Notes under the pieces: model-generated | What the model saw: only the letters and a program-made list of their open reading frames with translations | What the model was told of the DNA's origin: nothing | The model's database searches: none | Assembly: GCF_964355755.1 (NCBI RefSeq) | Contig: NC_092670.1 | Span: 7,155,001-7,219,000, forward strand | Direction: 5' to 3' | Length of the DNA: 64,000 nt | DNA from: Antedon mediterranea | Lineage: Eukaryota; Echinodermata; Crinoidea; Comatulida; Antedonidae | Translations under genes and position numbers: made by a program | Shown: in pieces, positions 1 through 13,100 of the stretch | How positions within the stretch are numbered: the stretch's first letter is position 1 | Layout: each line of letters begins with the position of its first letter

Positions 1-840
1 TGAAGAATAACAAAATTACATGACAATTGGTATTAATGCAGTGCAATTGTTTTCATGTTAACACATATTTTGTTATTCAATATGTCAGTAAACACAAGTA
101 AAACACAATTAAAATAAAAAATATTGAAAATTGGAGATTTGATATTGAAATGTATCTCATTATGGCAAATATTTGCAATTTTGCAAAAGATCAGTGACCT
201 TTTGACCTCTACTGACCTTAAAAATGGTTCGATTAATTTTATTCAAATTTTATATGATTAAAAAACATGAATGCTACACAACGACACCAAGATCATACTA
301 ATTAGATGTTTTATTCTTGGGTTATTGCTATTATTGTTAACCCCTACCCCAAAAAATGTATTTTTATTGCAATTTTTAACAATAAAAAATAACAATTTGT
401 ATATAATGAACTGCAATTTTTATCTTGTTAACATATATTTTCTTATTCAATATGTCAGTAAGCACAAGTAAAACACAATTAAGATAAAAAATATTGAAAA
501 TTGTACATACGATATTGAAATTTATCTATATTTTGGGAAAAATTTGCATTTTGCAAAAGGTCAATGACCTTTTGACCTCTACTGACCTTAATAATCTTCC
601 GATTAATTTTATTTAAATTTTAAAAGATTTTAAAAGATGTATGCTACACAATGTTACTAAGATAATACTAATTAGATGTTGGATTCTTGGGTTATTAGGA
701 TAAATGTTACCCCCTACCCCCAAAAAATATTTGAAGATAAAACACTGATGATCCTTACAAATGCCGCAAGTACATACAATGCATCCCTATATTTTTCTTG
801 TTAACATCGATTTTTTCACTCTATATGTCCATGGGAAGAA
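1..840. repeat. ~370-bp tandem repeat, about 2.3 copies
   Basis: The block around 81-125 (TATGTCAGTA followed by a CACAAGTAAAACACAATT stretch) recurs at 451-495, and a more diverged copy recurs near 820, giving a period of about 370 bp. The parts on tool-like landmarks such as the TGACCTTTTGACCTCTACTG stretch recur with the same spacing. No coding potential is evident. A run of 13 G follows at about 866. It probably continues to the left of the window. It lies upstream of the first visible receptor exon, in an intron or 5' flank. Confidence 0.75.
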
Positions 841-1029
841 AATCATACCAAAGAAGTTTAACTGTGGGGGGGGGGGGTGCACGGTAAACCCCTCCAGCCT
901 CCAGCCCATGGACTACCACTATTTAATTTGATTATTCCCATGAGCAACGAAGTTGTATTTATCAATAGTTTGTTTAAACATTAAATTAAACATATATAAT
1001 TGAATAAATAAATATTTACATTTAATTAG

Positions 1030-1170
1030 GCACGTGTGATTATGTTTGCATTTACACTGGAATGTGTATAAGCAGTAATCGTATCTGCGATGGTATAAGT
1101 GACTGCCTATATGGCGACGATGAATATGGATGTGGAGCAACACCATATCCTACATCTTATCCATCAAACG
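1030..1170 (+). CDS. Gene 1 exon: LDL-receptor class A domain 1
   Basis: After the acceptor TTAG the frame gives six cysteines in the LDLa spacing (C-x3-C-x5-C-x6-C-x5-C-x8-C), with the CDG...DC...GDDE calcium cage. The exon starts and ends in phase 1 (donor G|GTTTGT at 1171). LDLa modules fold around Ca2+ and bind basic protein surfaces. A Pro/Ser/Tyr linker follows the last cysteine. This is the first recognisable exon; upstream exons lie outside the window or in the repeats. Confidence 0.85.
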
Positions 1171-4100
1171 GTTTGTTTTTCGCTTAGTGAACAATTTACT
1201 TATTGTATAATACAATACTATTAATTGTAAATGAACAAAGTCAAATAAGTACGCAAGTGCAACTGAAGATAGTGGCCTTCTTTTACAAAGTTACATCCAC
1301 AAAATGAATGAAAAACCATGTGAAAAAAAATACAGTATTAAAATAAAAAGGACGTCGTAGTAATATACAATACACATCTTCATTGACCACGACAGTGACA
1401 CAAAGTAATTATTAGGCTGTATAATGAATCTGTTTCATTGATAAAATGTGTACGTTTAAATGTATTTAAAGAAATATTTTTATTTATATCTAATTTTTTT
1501 TTTCAGAATGTAACATAACTGCAATTTATCTTCAGGATGCGAATGTTTCATATTCATTTACATCTCCAAATTATCCAAATAATTACCAGAACTATTTAAA
1601 TTGCGAATGGACAGTGTCCACCTCTTCAGAGTTTGTTATTCTTCTTCAGTTCAACGACTTTCAACTAGAGTATGGATATGATTATCTGTATGTTGGGTTT
1701 GAAGAAAATAGTTATGAGTATACTTTCACAGGTTCATCCATTCATTCTATAATTTCCGAAAACTCGACACTGTGGATCCGTTTCTACACGGACTACAGTG
1801 TGACATATAGAGGATTCAATGCAACAGTAACGGCTTTAACAAATGGTAATTTGTGTATTTTTTTACTGGTTTTATTGTTTTTTTGAAATTCCTATGTATG
1901 TTGACCACAAGCAAGACAATACGTATGTAAAAAGCGTCCACATTAATTCACACTACTACATTATCAACAATATTCCACATTACATTAACAAGATATTTTC
2001 ATATTTTTAGCTTTGAAATGCACTCGTTATCGTTACATGGCATACCACTTGTAAACATTAAACAAATCACCGAATTTCACAGCAATACAATATAATTACT
2101 TTGTGTACGTGTACGTGTACATGATTGATTTTTATGAATGGAATAAAAACAAAACGCATTTGTTGTTTACCACAAACGGTACAGTACAATAATAAAAAAA
2201 AAAATAATAATAATTAAATCTTAGCGGACATTTAAATACAAAGAGCATCTTTTCTATTTTTGGAAATAATGTAAGAATTCAATTTTAAATTATAAATTGA
2301 GAAAAGCAATTACATTTTTTCACCATGTTCTCGTCTCCACTAATAATATCTGCATCTAGATAATATCACAGTTTCACAGATAATCGTAATAAAAATCTCG
2401 TTGAATTGGTTTATTTTGGTCTTAATATTAGATTGTGACTTTTTTTGCCATGATGGTTTGTGCTTAGATGAGTCTCTCGTCTGTAACGGTAACAGCGAAT
2501 GTACAAATGGGGAAGACGAATTAAACTGTGTCAACGGTATGCTTTATTTTTAACCTTTCCGGTTTTATCAGAAATTGTATTTGATATAGTTTTCAGTTGT
2601 TATTTATGTTGTCCACATACAAATTGACTAACAATAGAACAGCAACGCGAAAAACACACGGGTGAATTTGAAAAGAAATAGGTTTTTTAAACTATTCGCA
2701 TAAAAAAACCTGTATATTGAATCAACTTTTGTTTTAAAATTACAAATCACAAATTATAACCCTTACCTCTTGTCCAAAAATGAGGTTTTTTGGACAAGTA
2801 GTTCTCGAGAAAATGTAATTTCAGTTTACTTGTTACTTTAAAACTGCTCACCGGCTTTTGAAAATTGTCTCCTATCTTTTAACACTAGCCGGTCTGAAAA
2901 TAATATCATTTTTGTTATTTGTGAAGTTATTAATAAACCAATTTTGTTGATTTTCAATAGGCGTGGTCTGAATGTATATACCTATCTACACCCAAAAATT
3001 CAGAATGATAACTTGAAAACTGTAGGCTCTATCGTGCTAACAAACAAACAAACACACAAACAAAGTGAATACTATACTTGGCAAAATTCTTTTTGCCAAG
3101 TAACAAACATACGCTACCGATTACATATACCTCCTTGGCGGAGGTAAAAAATAGAGTTGATAGGTCCCGGAAATTTAACGTATTATACTTCGAAGCATAA
3201 AAAAAAATATATACCGGTACGTCTCCAGAACCAACCCTACCATGGATATGGAAAAAAAATGAAAAAAAGAGAGCTCTATGTTCCCAGATAATGCACTAAC
3301 TGTATATTGTACATCGAAATATGAAACGAAATGTATAAGTATCCATGACCAGCTCTATAATTGGGGACGATTGAGCTAAGACAATTTTGAAAACTAGAGC
3401 TGCAGGTCTTCAAAAAGTACACTTATAACTTTAAAAAATTCAGGCCTAAAGGCCTAAAAACGTGACCCTTTTTACCTTTTATTTGTAGGGGAATGCATCC
3501 GCAAGCGTAGACCATTTTCCTTCGGGGAAAATCAGTTCATTTCCCAGATGTGAATCTGGAATTTCGATGTATGATGAGCAGTTCATGATAATATACAGGA
3601 CATTGGAAATGTAATAACTTAGCTATAATAAGATGTTGGAAAAATGTTTGTTTAGTGATGTAGGCGAGCCTACAGTGAAACGTCTATTTTAGGTACCCCA
3701 CGGTACAGGGTTAATCGTAAATAAAAAAAAAACAATAGATCGCGAACATAATTCGTACCCTTTTGCTGTAGAGCGTACGTCGATACACAGTACACACGTA
3801 ACGCTTCGGTAAAGTTCGCCTGGAAACTAACAGTACACATTCTGGTCCCTGGATGGAACATGATATCACGCGTAAACCGCAATGGTCCGGGCCCAATGTT
3901 AAACGTACAAATGGACACCGCCAGACAAGTGCGTACCTATTGTTTATTGGATCGCCGGCAATAATGCAGGCAAAAAAAGTGTAATAGCTCTCCGTCCGAC
4001 GTACTAAAAAATGGAACGTCGCGGTTTTCTAGGCGCTGAAGATACGAAGTGAACGCGAATGATTTTTACTGTATATTATATTCCCCGACGGGGGGGGGGC

Positions 4101-7100
4101 TAGGCTCCCCGACGAGGGGGCTAAATCCCCCGTAGCCCCCCCCCCCCGCTGGCGCCACCACTGCTGCCTAGAAACATATTTACTTGAGCCATTAGACTTC
4201 GAAAGCGCAACCATAAAATTTAAATTGTGACCTAATACGTTACCATTAAAGAGACGTACCTCAAGCTGGTCAGATAAAAGCAAAAATGACGGTCTATATA
4301 CCCTACGTAACTCTAAATCCACCAAAGATCTTAGGAATCATGTCCTGCGCTCCAGAATATTAGACTGAGTAATTGGCAATACTCGAGCAAAAGCTATCGA
4401 ATGCAATTGACGTTTGGAACCAATTTAATAATGGAACCAATTTAATAATGGAACCAATTTAATAATGGAACAATAGACCAAAAATTCATGTATGTTCTTC
4501 GTTCACCTGTACTTGATCTTCCTATAAATATTGAAGTTGCATTCGATAGATTTTGTAACGGTTTCACCAAACGGGCATGGAAAAAGAGAAGGGAAATCAA
4601 CAATGAAAATAATTAGTTCTTTGCTTTTTTAATCTTTTAAATTTTTTAATCTTGACATAATTTATTTCAGGTTTCCGTGTACTGTAAATAAGCTTATTGT
4701 TATCATTTTTTTTAAACTTTTATTTTACTTACTGTATTATGGACGCACACTCATTCAAGAAGTGTGACACTGTTTCAAAACTATTACTTTTGTTAATGTT
4801 ATTTTTTTATAACATAATTTAATTTAAGTTTCCTTGTACTGTAAATAGGCCTATTGTTAAATAATTTTTTCCCACTAACTTTTATTTTACTTACTCTGGA
4901 CGCACCTACATTCAAGAAGAGTGCCACTGTTTCAAAAGTGTAGCTTCCAAATAAATTATTATATGTTGGCATTTGTTTCCTACTAATTAGAAAAATAATT
5001 AATAAGGTTCGGTTTGCGATACATCATGTGTTTCCAAAAGTTAGAGGTGTCGGGCAACACTAGCCCTTCATCAGTGCAAGTGAAGGAATTTGGATAACGT
5101 CATAGTATAAGAACTGGCTGGGTGGACAGGAATAAAAGAAATACAACAAAAGGAGACAGGGTGGAGTCTGAATAAGAGTAGAAAACAAAGAAGGTAGCTT
5201 GGTAGAGATATAAACAATTTTGGAATGAAACTAAACAAGGCCATATAGATGGCTGCAGCCGCGTGCTCATTAGTGTTTACCGACCAACCTACCAACTGAC
5301 CGAATTTACTGTACATTTATATTTTTTTAATTTACACTTTTGACGTGCTCGTATAACGTAATTTCGAGTTGAAAAGTAAGTCAAGAAACAGAAATCGGGC
5401 AAATAGAGTGCGCAATAACATTTAACGCGCAGTGCGCGCGCAAAAATCTGCGCACTCATGGCAATTTTGTAAACGCTTAAAATTGCCTGGAACGTACTCT
5501 TATTTCATCTTTAAGCGCGTACGCATGCGTTACATGCGCTACGCATGTAATTGTATTGCCATATGATGATTTATGCCCTGAAATTTATGAGTACCAAATT
5601 TTATTTAACTAGATGGTACGCTCGCTTCGCTCGCGTACCATCTAGGTCGTGCCCACAGATGGTTCTCGAATACACAGTAATTTCAGCGTAACAAAACTGG
5701 CGATTTCAAATGTACGTACCGCAGGACTATAATACATTGTTGTTTACAGAAACGAATAAATAGACACGATGATTTATGCAGTCAACTAAAATTAGCACCC
5801 TGGGAATTACTTCCGAAGGAGAAACTTATCACAAAATGAGTCCAAACTTTTGATTTGGACTCATTTAAAGAAACCCAATTTGTGTTTTGTATGGGTTTTT
5901 TTATATTAGGGTTGAGGGACGGGAAAGCGGATAGGTACAAAGAGGAACAATTTTTAAATATATTCTTTATCCACTCAGTAACGAAATATTTGTTTCGTGT
6001 TTTATAGGCCTATAAATAATATACCTCTAAATACAGTAAAACATTTGCGATTTAATACTTTGTTAAAACTGTCACTGTTATAATCGATTGAAATATTAAA
6101 GTACATGTCACGATACACCACTACGACGTTTATTTTATTGGTAATTATTAATTAATAAAAACGTTGAGAAGTAACTGTCAGTATAAAGTTTATTTGTATA
6201 TAATAATGTGTTTATATATATAACAGTAGATCTTATCCACAATCTCAGTAATAAAGTTTATCTGTATATATTTTTATATTACATCTAACAGTACGAACAT
6301 TCACAGTAGGAAATGTTCGATTCAAATGAGGACTAAAAATATTTAATAGGTATTTACAGTATTGTCAAAGTATTGCAAGTTTATTCTCAAAGGGCCCATA
6401 TATTTACCTACCGTATGTGTTAAACCAAGGGCTCATAAATTTACCTACTTGTGTTAAACCAAACTCTGGCAGACTGAGAGATTGGGATGTTCCATTCATC
6501 GCAAATCAATACATTTGTATAATCGTATATTAAATCTATCAAAATAGTATTTTTTAAAGAAAATCGGCCTGTCGTCAACATTATGATGGTGTACTCTAGC
6601 TGTTCAACCGGTTTTCAGCTATTAAAAACAATTATCGTAGGAGGAGATAGGAAAATGCGAAGCCTCCTCGCATTTTTGTGGCGGGTATTTTTCAAGATGG
6701 ACATCCATTAGACAGTGTATACCACGATCGGAAAACACCCCTATTTGGGGCAAATCGTTGAACCTAAATTCGTTTTAATCGTCAATAACTAATTATCTAA
6801 CTTAATTTAATTAGTAAACAGGGTTACATCAGGTGGTTAAAATCAGTACCGAAAGTACGAACCAACTTTATATACCATCGAGTAAAAATTCTAGAAGTAA
6901 GGCGCGATTTACCGAATTTTGCCCTTACGTAAATTTATATATAGATTGTGATTCATGGTTGTGAAGATTACAAACGTGATTTAGTTAAATGGTGCGTAGA
7001 CCGCGTAATTATATATTGCGCACCGTGAAAACATACCCACATCGATTCCTGGCCATAAGGAATATACTGTGAAAAATTGACTTAGCTTGATTAAACTGAT

Positions 7101-10100
7101 ATCAAGATAAGGTCAGAAAGCGATAAAACGCATAGTGATACCGGACCGACAGACAGACCGACATACCGACCGACCAACCGACATAGTGAACTATAGAGTC
7201 GCGTCCACGCGACTAAAAACAGCTTAAATGGTGGTTAATATTGAAACTTAAATTTTGGTAGTCAATGGAATAATTTTAACGATCTGGGAGTATGTTCCTA
7301 ATGTTAAGTCCAAAAGGTTTTGTGGTTTTAAGTTGTAATTCCGAGTGGTTTTCTTTGTCTTTGCGAGTTTTGTCGCTCCATTTGACATCGTGGTCTATTG
7401 CAATAACTCTGAAATTTGCAATCGAGTGAATAGCTGAATTAAAATGTTTGGCTACAGGTTGATCAAGCTTTAATGTTTTGATAGCTGATCTGTGTTGTGT
7501 CATTCCCATACGGAGAGTGTTTTTTGTTTCCCCGACGTACTGTTTGCCACATATATTACAGTATATGAGATAAATGACGTTTTTGGTTAGACAATTAATT
7601 GATTGTCTTTTCCGAAAAATGCGGCCAGTTTGGTTGCTCTGAAATTTGTCAGTAGAATCAACCAATGAACAAGTTTTGCAAGATTTTGCTGTCATGAGAG
7701 TTAATTTCACTCTTAAATATGGATCTGACTAATATATCACGAAGGGTGGTTCTGGAAAAACAGTCCTGAGACGTTCTGTGGACTGTAGAATGGGCATATG
7801 TTTCTCAATAATAGCCCGTAATGGAGGCAACCTAGGGTGATAGGTTGTGACCAATGGCACTCTGGTCGAATTTGGCTGACGTGGTTTATACGTCAGTGTT
7901 TGACATCGAGGAATATCTTTTGCTTTCTTTATAGCAGTTTCGATGTTTTGCTTCTTGTAATGTCCGGTTAGTTCTTCGGTACGATTCTGAAAATCTAAAT
8001 CTGAAGAACAGATACGTCTGATACGTAATGCTTGACTGTACGGTATGTTTTTAGTACAGTGTCGGGGATGACAACTGCTAGGGAGCAGGTACATATTTTT
8101 ATCCGTGGGTTTACGGAATAGGTCAGTTTTGAGTTACCATTTTCTATGGTCACTATAGTGTCCAAAAAAACCAACGCTACTAGTGGATTTGGTAGCTGTA
8201 AATGTGATAGTTGGGTGCGCTGAATTAATATTGAGAAGAAAGATTCCAAATTATCTTCACCATGGGTCCAGGTCATGAAGAAAGATGTCGTCAATGTATC
8301 TAAACCAAACAAGTGGTTTATTAGGTTGGAGGGTCAGAAAATTGGCCTCAAATTGTCCCATAAATAAATTTGCAAAAGATGGCGCCATTTTTGTGCCCAT
8401 CGCTGTGCCATGAATTTGAAGGTAATGATCATATATATACTATATTATACAAATAATGTATATCCCACAGATCAAGAAGCTCCAGATATTATCAATTGTC
8501 CAATGGATTTGACAGTTAACACGTCTGCTGTTGAGGCATTTGCAATCAATGTCACATGGGTTGAACCTACAGCTACTGATAACTCTGGAGAGACTCCGGT
8601 ACCAGTAGCAGACTACACTTCTGGTGATAATATGTTTGGAATTGGGAACACAACAATCCAGTACAATGTCACGGATTCAGCTGGTAACTTTAATGATAGC
8701 TGCAGTTTTGTTCTTTATGTTGAAGGTAAGAGTGTACCTTATATGACAAAATTAGATTTTATTTTTTTATTTATTCAGGTATAAACACATTTACATTATA
8801 ATATGCAGCAACAGCTAAATCGGCTGGATTAAAATAACAAAAAACAAAGCATAAAACAGAGCAAATTACAAGATTCGTGCTAAGTACGGGATTGTTGATT
8901 TCCTATACCTTTCAGTACGGCATCTGCATCAATCCAATTGTGCAAGTATTGTTCCTTAATCTGAAATTCATATTAGACTTATATTGAGGTAACATATTAT
9001 CCCAAAATTGTACAGACTTTAAAAGGCTCTCTCCAAACGTGTGAAGAAGATTTTGTTGTCATTGTTGTGACAATAGAATATTGAAATATTCATTCACAAA
9101 CCATGAGTACATTAGTTTGTTAGTAATAATTTCATATTTAGTCTTAACTAACTTTTTATTATCATCAATCGAAAATATCTATATCCTTAATAATTCGTTT
9201 CCACTGAATTGGTATTGCCTTGATACACAAATAGGCCTACTCATTTTAACCAGTTTTACATTTCAATAGTATTTGGTTCGATGTTAAAAATGTGTTCTCA
9301 TTAACAATGCCATTAATACGAATAATGCCACTGGCAATCCAATGGTTGTAGAAAAACGTTTTTTTAGTTTAACGAAGTGCTTTCCCAAAAGGTGCTCATT
9401 CATTATTATAAGTTTCAAGTTATTTTTAGAGAATATATAATCTATGTAAGCGTTTATCATTTTTTTTTTGTAAAACAGTGGAATATCATCGGAATAAACA
9501 TAAATAATTCTAGAACATTAAATATTAAGTAAAATATTAACATCACATATTTTTTTTAAATAATAATACATTGAAATGCTTTTCCATTGAGCACCATCAT
9601 TGTTCCTAATTCTTTTTAACCAGCCATGTAGTGGATGGCTTGCCTTGTTACAATTTGAGCTACAGTAATGTGGTTAAGTCAAATGCAATTTATTTTGGTA
9701 ATAGATTGACTGAACTGAACTGAACTTTTATTGTATCTCTTTTAAATCAGAGGCACAGTCTCAATGAGATGTGCAACAAGTTTACAGTGAAAAATAAAAC
9801 ATACACACTTAAATATAAATACAAAACAAGAAATTAGACATAAGAACAAAATTACAAAAAAAAAATTTAAGAAAACTGAGACAGATTAAATACTAAGAAA
9901 ATGAGTAAATTAAGTTTGAGAAGGAATTGTATTATATATATCATTTCGTGTGTTCCAAGCCATGGTCAGAAAAATTTTGCAATGTTTGTCGAAAATAATA
10001 CTTGCTGATTCGTATACATCATGGGTCAATTGATTTGGTGTAATTTTAAATTCATTATGGATTTCAAGATCATCAAAGAATAAGTGGTATTTAAGAGAGC

Positions 10101-13100
10101 TAGTAGTAAACAATTCCCAGAACATGGATAGATTTTTGTTGTTTAGCTCATCTTTAAGGTTCATGAGTATTTGTTGTCTAACGTACTCAAGTCGTTTGCA
10201 TTCAAATACGAAATGATATACAGCTTCCTTTTCATTACAATTACACAATAAACATATACCTGCATTTTGAGGTGACCATGCTTCTTTTCTACCTTCAAGT
10301 GGTAGAGAATTGGAGCGAATTTTAAATTTTAGGTTTGAAGCATGGTAGTTACACTTATCTAATAAGTATTTTTCTAGTTTTGGTTCATTTTTATACCTTA
10401 TATAATTACTTAGTGATGGTTTATTCTTATTTCATCTTATCTCTTATAGTGTTTTTTTCTTTGAAACCTTTAAGCCAATTATTAGCATATTCTAAGTTAA
10501 AATGTTTTTGTATATCACAGTTGATTAGAATAGATTTTATATTATGTAGCCAATTCCAATTTAAAGTGTTTTCAAGTGCAAAGAGCGCTCTTAGCAGAAC
10601 TTTTGGTAAACGACCTTCCTCCTTGTTTTTCAATCTTTTGAAGTAGGAAATTCCTCTATCCGATAGTATGGACTCAATCGATTGCCATCCAAGTTCACCA
10701 TAAAGGGCTTCCTTTGCAACATACCTTGTTGCTTTTAAAAGATATTTAGCCATTTGATATTGCATATTTTCAATTTTTTGGATAGATGTTTTGCTTTCAC
10801 AAAACCAAAAAACGCATGCATAGGTTATACTTGGTATTCCAATGCCTTTCCAAAGTATATTACCATACATAATTCTATTGAAATCATTTTGTTCATTTAT
10901 GATTGATTTTATATATGCAATAATTCTGTTTCCTTTTTTAATCGTTTCATCTATATGGCATGTATCTTTTAAATGTCTTGATTATGTGCATGCCTAGGTA
11001 TTTATACGTGTTGGCTTCAACTATAAATTTATTACCGATTGGCCATTTTCTATGTTTGTTAATGCGTTGGTTGGTTACAATTACATATGATTTTTCAAAA
11101 TTAAATACCATTTTAAATTTTGTTGCAAAGTCGTTTGCTGCTTTCAATAATAATTCTAGATCACTTTCACTATCTCCAATTAGGATTATATCGTCGGCCC
11201 AGAATAGGTTACCAATCTTTTTATCAAATATATTAATGCCTAAATCTCTGTCCTTACTAATTTTGTTAAGTTCATTTATGTATATATTAAATAGAATAGG
11301 AGAGAGTGGACAGCCTTGTTTGACACCTTCATCAATGTTGAAGATGTCAGTTTTGTATTCACCAAAGGAGACTTTTCCTTTTAAATTTTTATACAGATTT
11401 GTAATAATATTTAACATTTTTCCCTTAATACCCATGTTTTTACATGCATAAAACAACCCATCTCGCCAAACAGTGTCAAACGCTTTGCTGAAGTCCATAA
11501 ATGCAAGAAATCTCTTTTTTCCCTTCCGCTTAGCGACAAGCAATTATACTTTTTAATATAAAAATATGGTCTTCACACCTTTTATCTTTCCTAAACCCAC
11601 CCTGAACTTCCGATAACAAATTATGTTCTTCAATGAAGTTTGACACTGCTTGAGAACTAAGTTTATTATATATTTTAGATACAGTAGAGTTTAAGGTTAT
11701 GCCTCTGTAATTACTTAACTCTTTGCGATCTCCCTTTTTATGTATTGGTATAATCTTACCAATGTTCCATTCCTCGGGTATAGTTTCAAGTGTAGATAAT
11801 TTCTTAAATAACTTATATAATGCTTCTACAATTTCTGAACCTCCATTTTTCAATAGCTCATTGGTTATTGAGTCATCACCAGGACTCTTATTATTTTTAA
11901 ATTTTGATATAGCATATTCGATGTCTTCGTTAGAGAAAATAAATTGTTCTAATAATGGTGAGTTATCACCAATGGTATGTCGTAATAGAGGTTCATGATA
12001 AAGGTAATTATTGTTAGTACTTAATTTATGTTTATTAATACTACTAAAGTAAGTTTTTAATGAGTCTTTAATACAATTTCTATCAGAAGTAACATTTTTT
12101 GTACCTGGAATAAAGATAGAATTAGGTGTGACTACGGGTGTTTTATCTTTCAGCTCGGACCAAAAATCTTTGCATTGAGACCCCCCTTTATTCATAATTT
12201 CGGAACATCTATGTACTTTCTTTTGTAATATTTTTTGTTTTGTTAGTGATTTGCATTGTTTTCTTATTTCTTGGTAATCATCCCATAGAGAATCGCATAC
12301 CTCTTGTTTAAATGTATTAGTATTTTTAGTTTTTTGGTAGATTCTATGGGATCTACAAGCATCTTTCCTTTTTTTGATACAACTGTCAATTTCTTCATCA
12401 TACCAACAATTACGTTTTTTATTATTATTCTTACTCGCTTCGCTCGCGTACCATCTAGGTCGTGCCCACAGATGGTTCTCGAATACACAGTAATTTCAGC
12501 GTAACAAAACTGGCGATTTCAAATGTACGTATCGCAGGACTATAGGCCTATAGATTGTCGTTTACAGAAACGAATAAATAGACACGATGATTTATGTAGT
12601 CAACTAAAATTAGCACCCTGGGAATTACTTCCGAAGGAGAAACTTATCACAAAATGAGTCCAAGTTTTTGATTTGAACTCATTTAAAGAAACCCAATTTG
12701 TGTTTTGTATGTAACATTAGGGTTGAGGGATGGGAAAGCGGATAGGTACAAAGAGGAACAATTTTTAAATATATTCTTTATCCACTCAGTAACGAAATAT
12801 TTTTTTCATGTTTTATAGGCCTATAAATAATATACCTCTAAATACAGTAAAACATTTGCGATTTAATACTTTTTTTATTTTATTTATTTATTTATTTATT
12901 TTAAATATTCATTGTACACTAATTTTCCCCGTGTATGGCAAGAGATTCCTAATTATATTGGAGAACATTCTTTATTTAGTTTAGTTAAAACTGTCACTGT
13001 CATAATCGATTGAAATATTAAAGTACCATGTCACGATACACAACTACGACGTTTATATTTGGTAATTATTAATTAATACAAACGTTGAGAAAGAACTGTC

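Larger units (their letters stand above)
2537..5608. other. Intron without exons: dispersed repeats and unclassified sequence
   Basis: No supported exon on either strand. Contents: an interspersed repeat at 2820-3147 that recurs at 31316-31520; unclassified sequence at 3150-4080; a C/G-run block at 4085-4150; a short 17-bp tandem repeat at 4413-4467; a 158-bp duplication at 4650-4945; and a possible Penelope-type tail at 4980-5110. CpG-rich palindromic sequence (TACGCATGCGTTACATGCG) lies near 5519. Confidence 0.5.
7216..8420 (-). mobile_element. Penelope-like retroelement (PLE), 5'-truncated copy 1
   Basis: The - strand carries the C-terminal half of a PLE RT followed by a GIY-YIG endonuclease domain. 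The RT part begins near 8420 with an [17 protein letters not shown] stretch and the YIDDIF active site. The copy is broken by frameshifts. The 5' truncation point lies only about 50 bp upstream of the HYR exon acceptor at 8470. A second, partial copy lies at 18842-19499. Confidence 0.85.

Noticed and set aside
919-1146. 75-codon - strand open frame
   Set aside because: Antisense to the LDLa exon, which has the full six-Cys pattern and splice sites.
9081-9269. Conserved 62-codon frame present twice (also 20159-20347)
   Set aside because: Its identity in both places comes from the recent block duplication, not from selection; it is antisense to a LINE relic.
10960-11451. 163-codon + strand open frame
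   Set aside because: Antisense shadow of the LINE reverse transcriptase.
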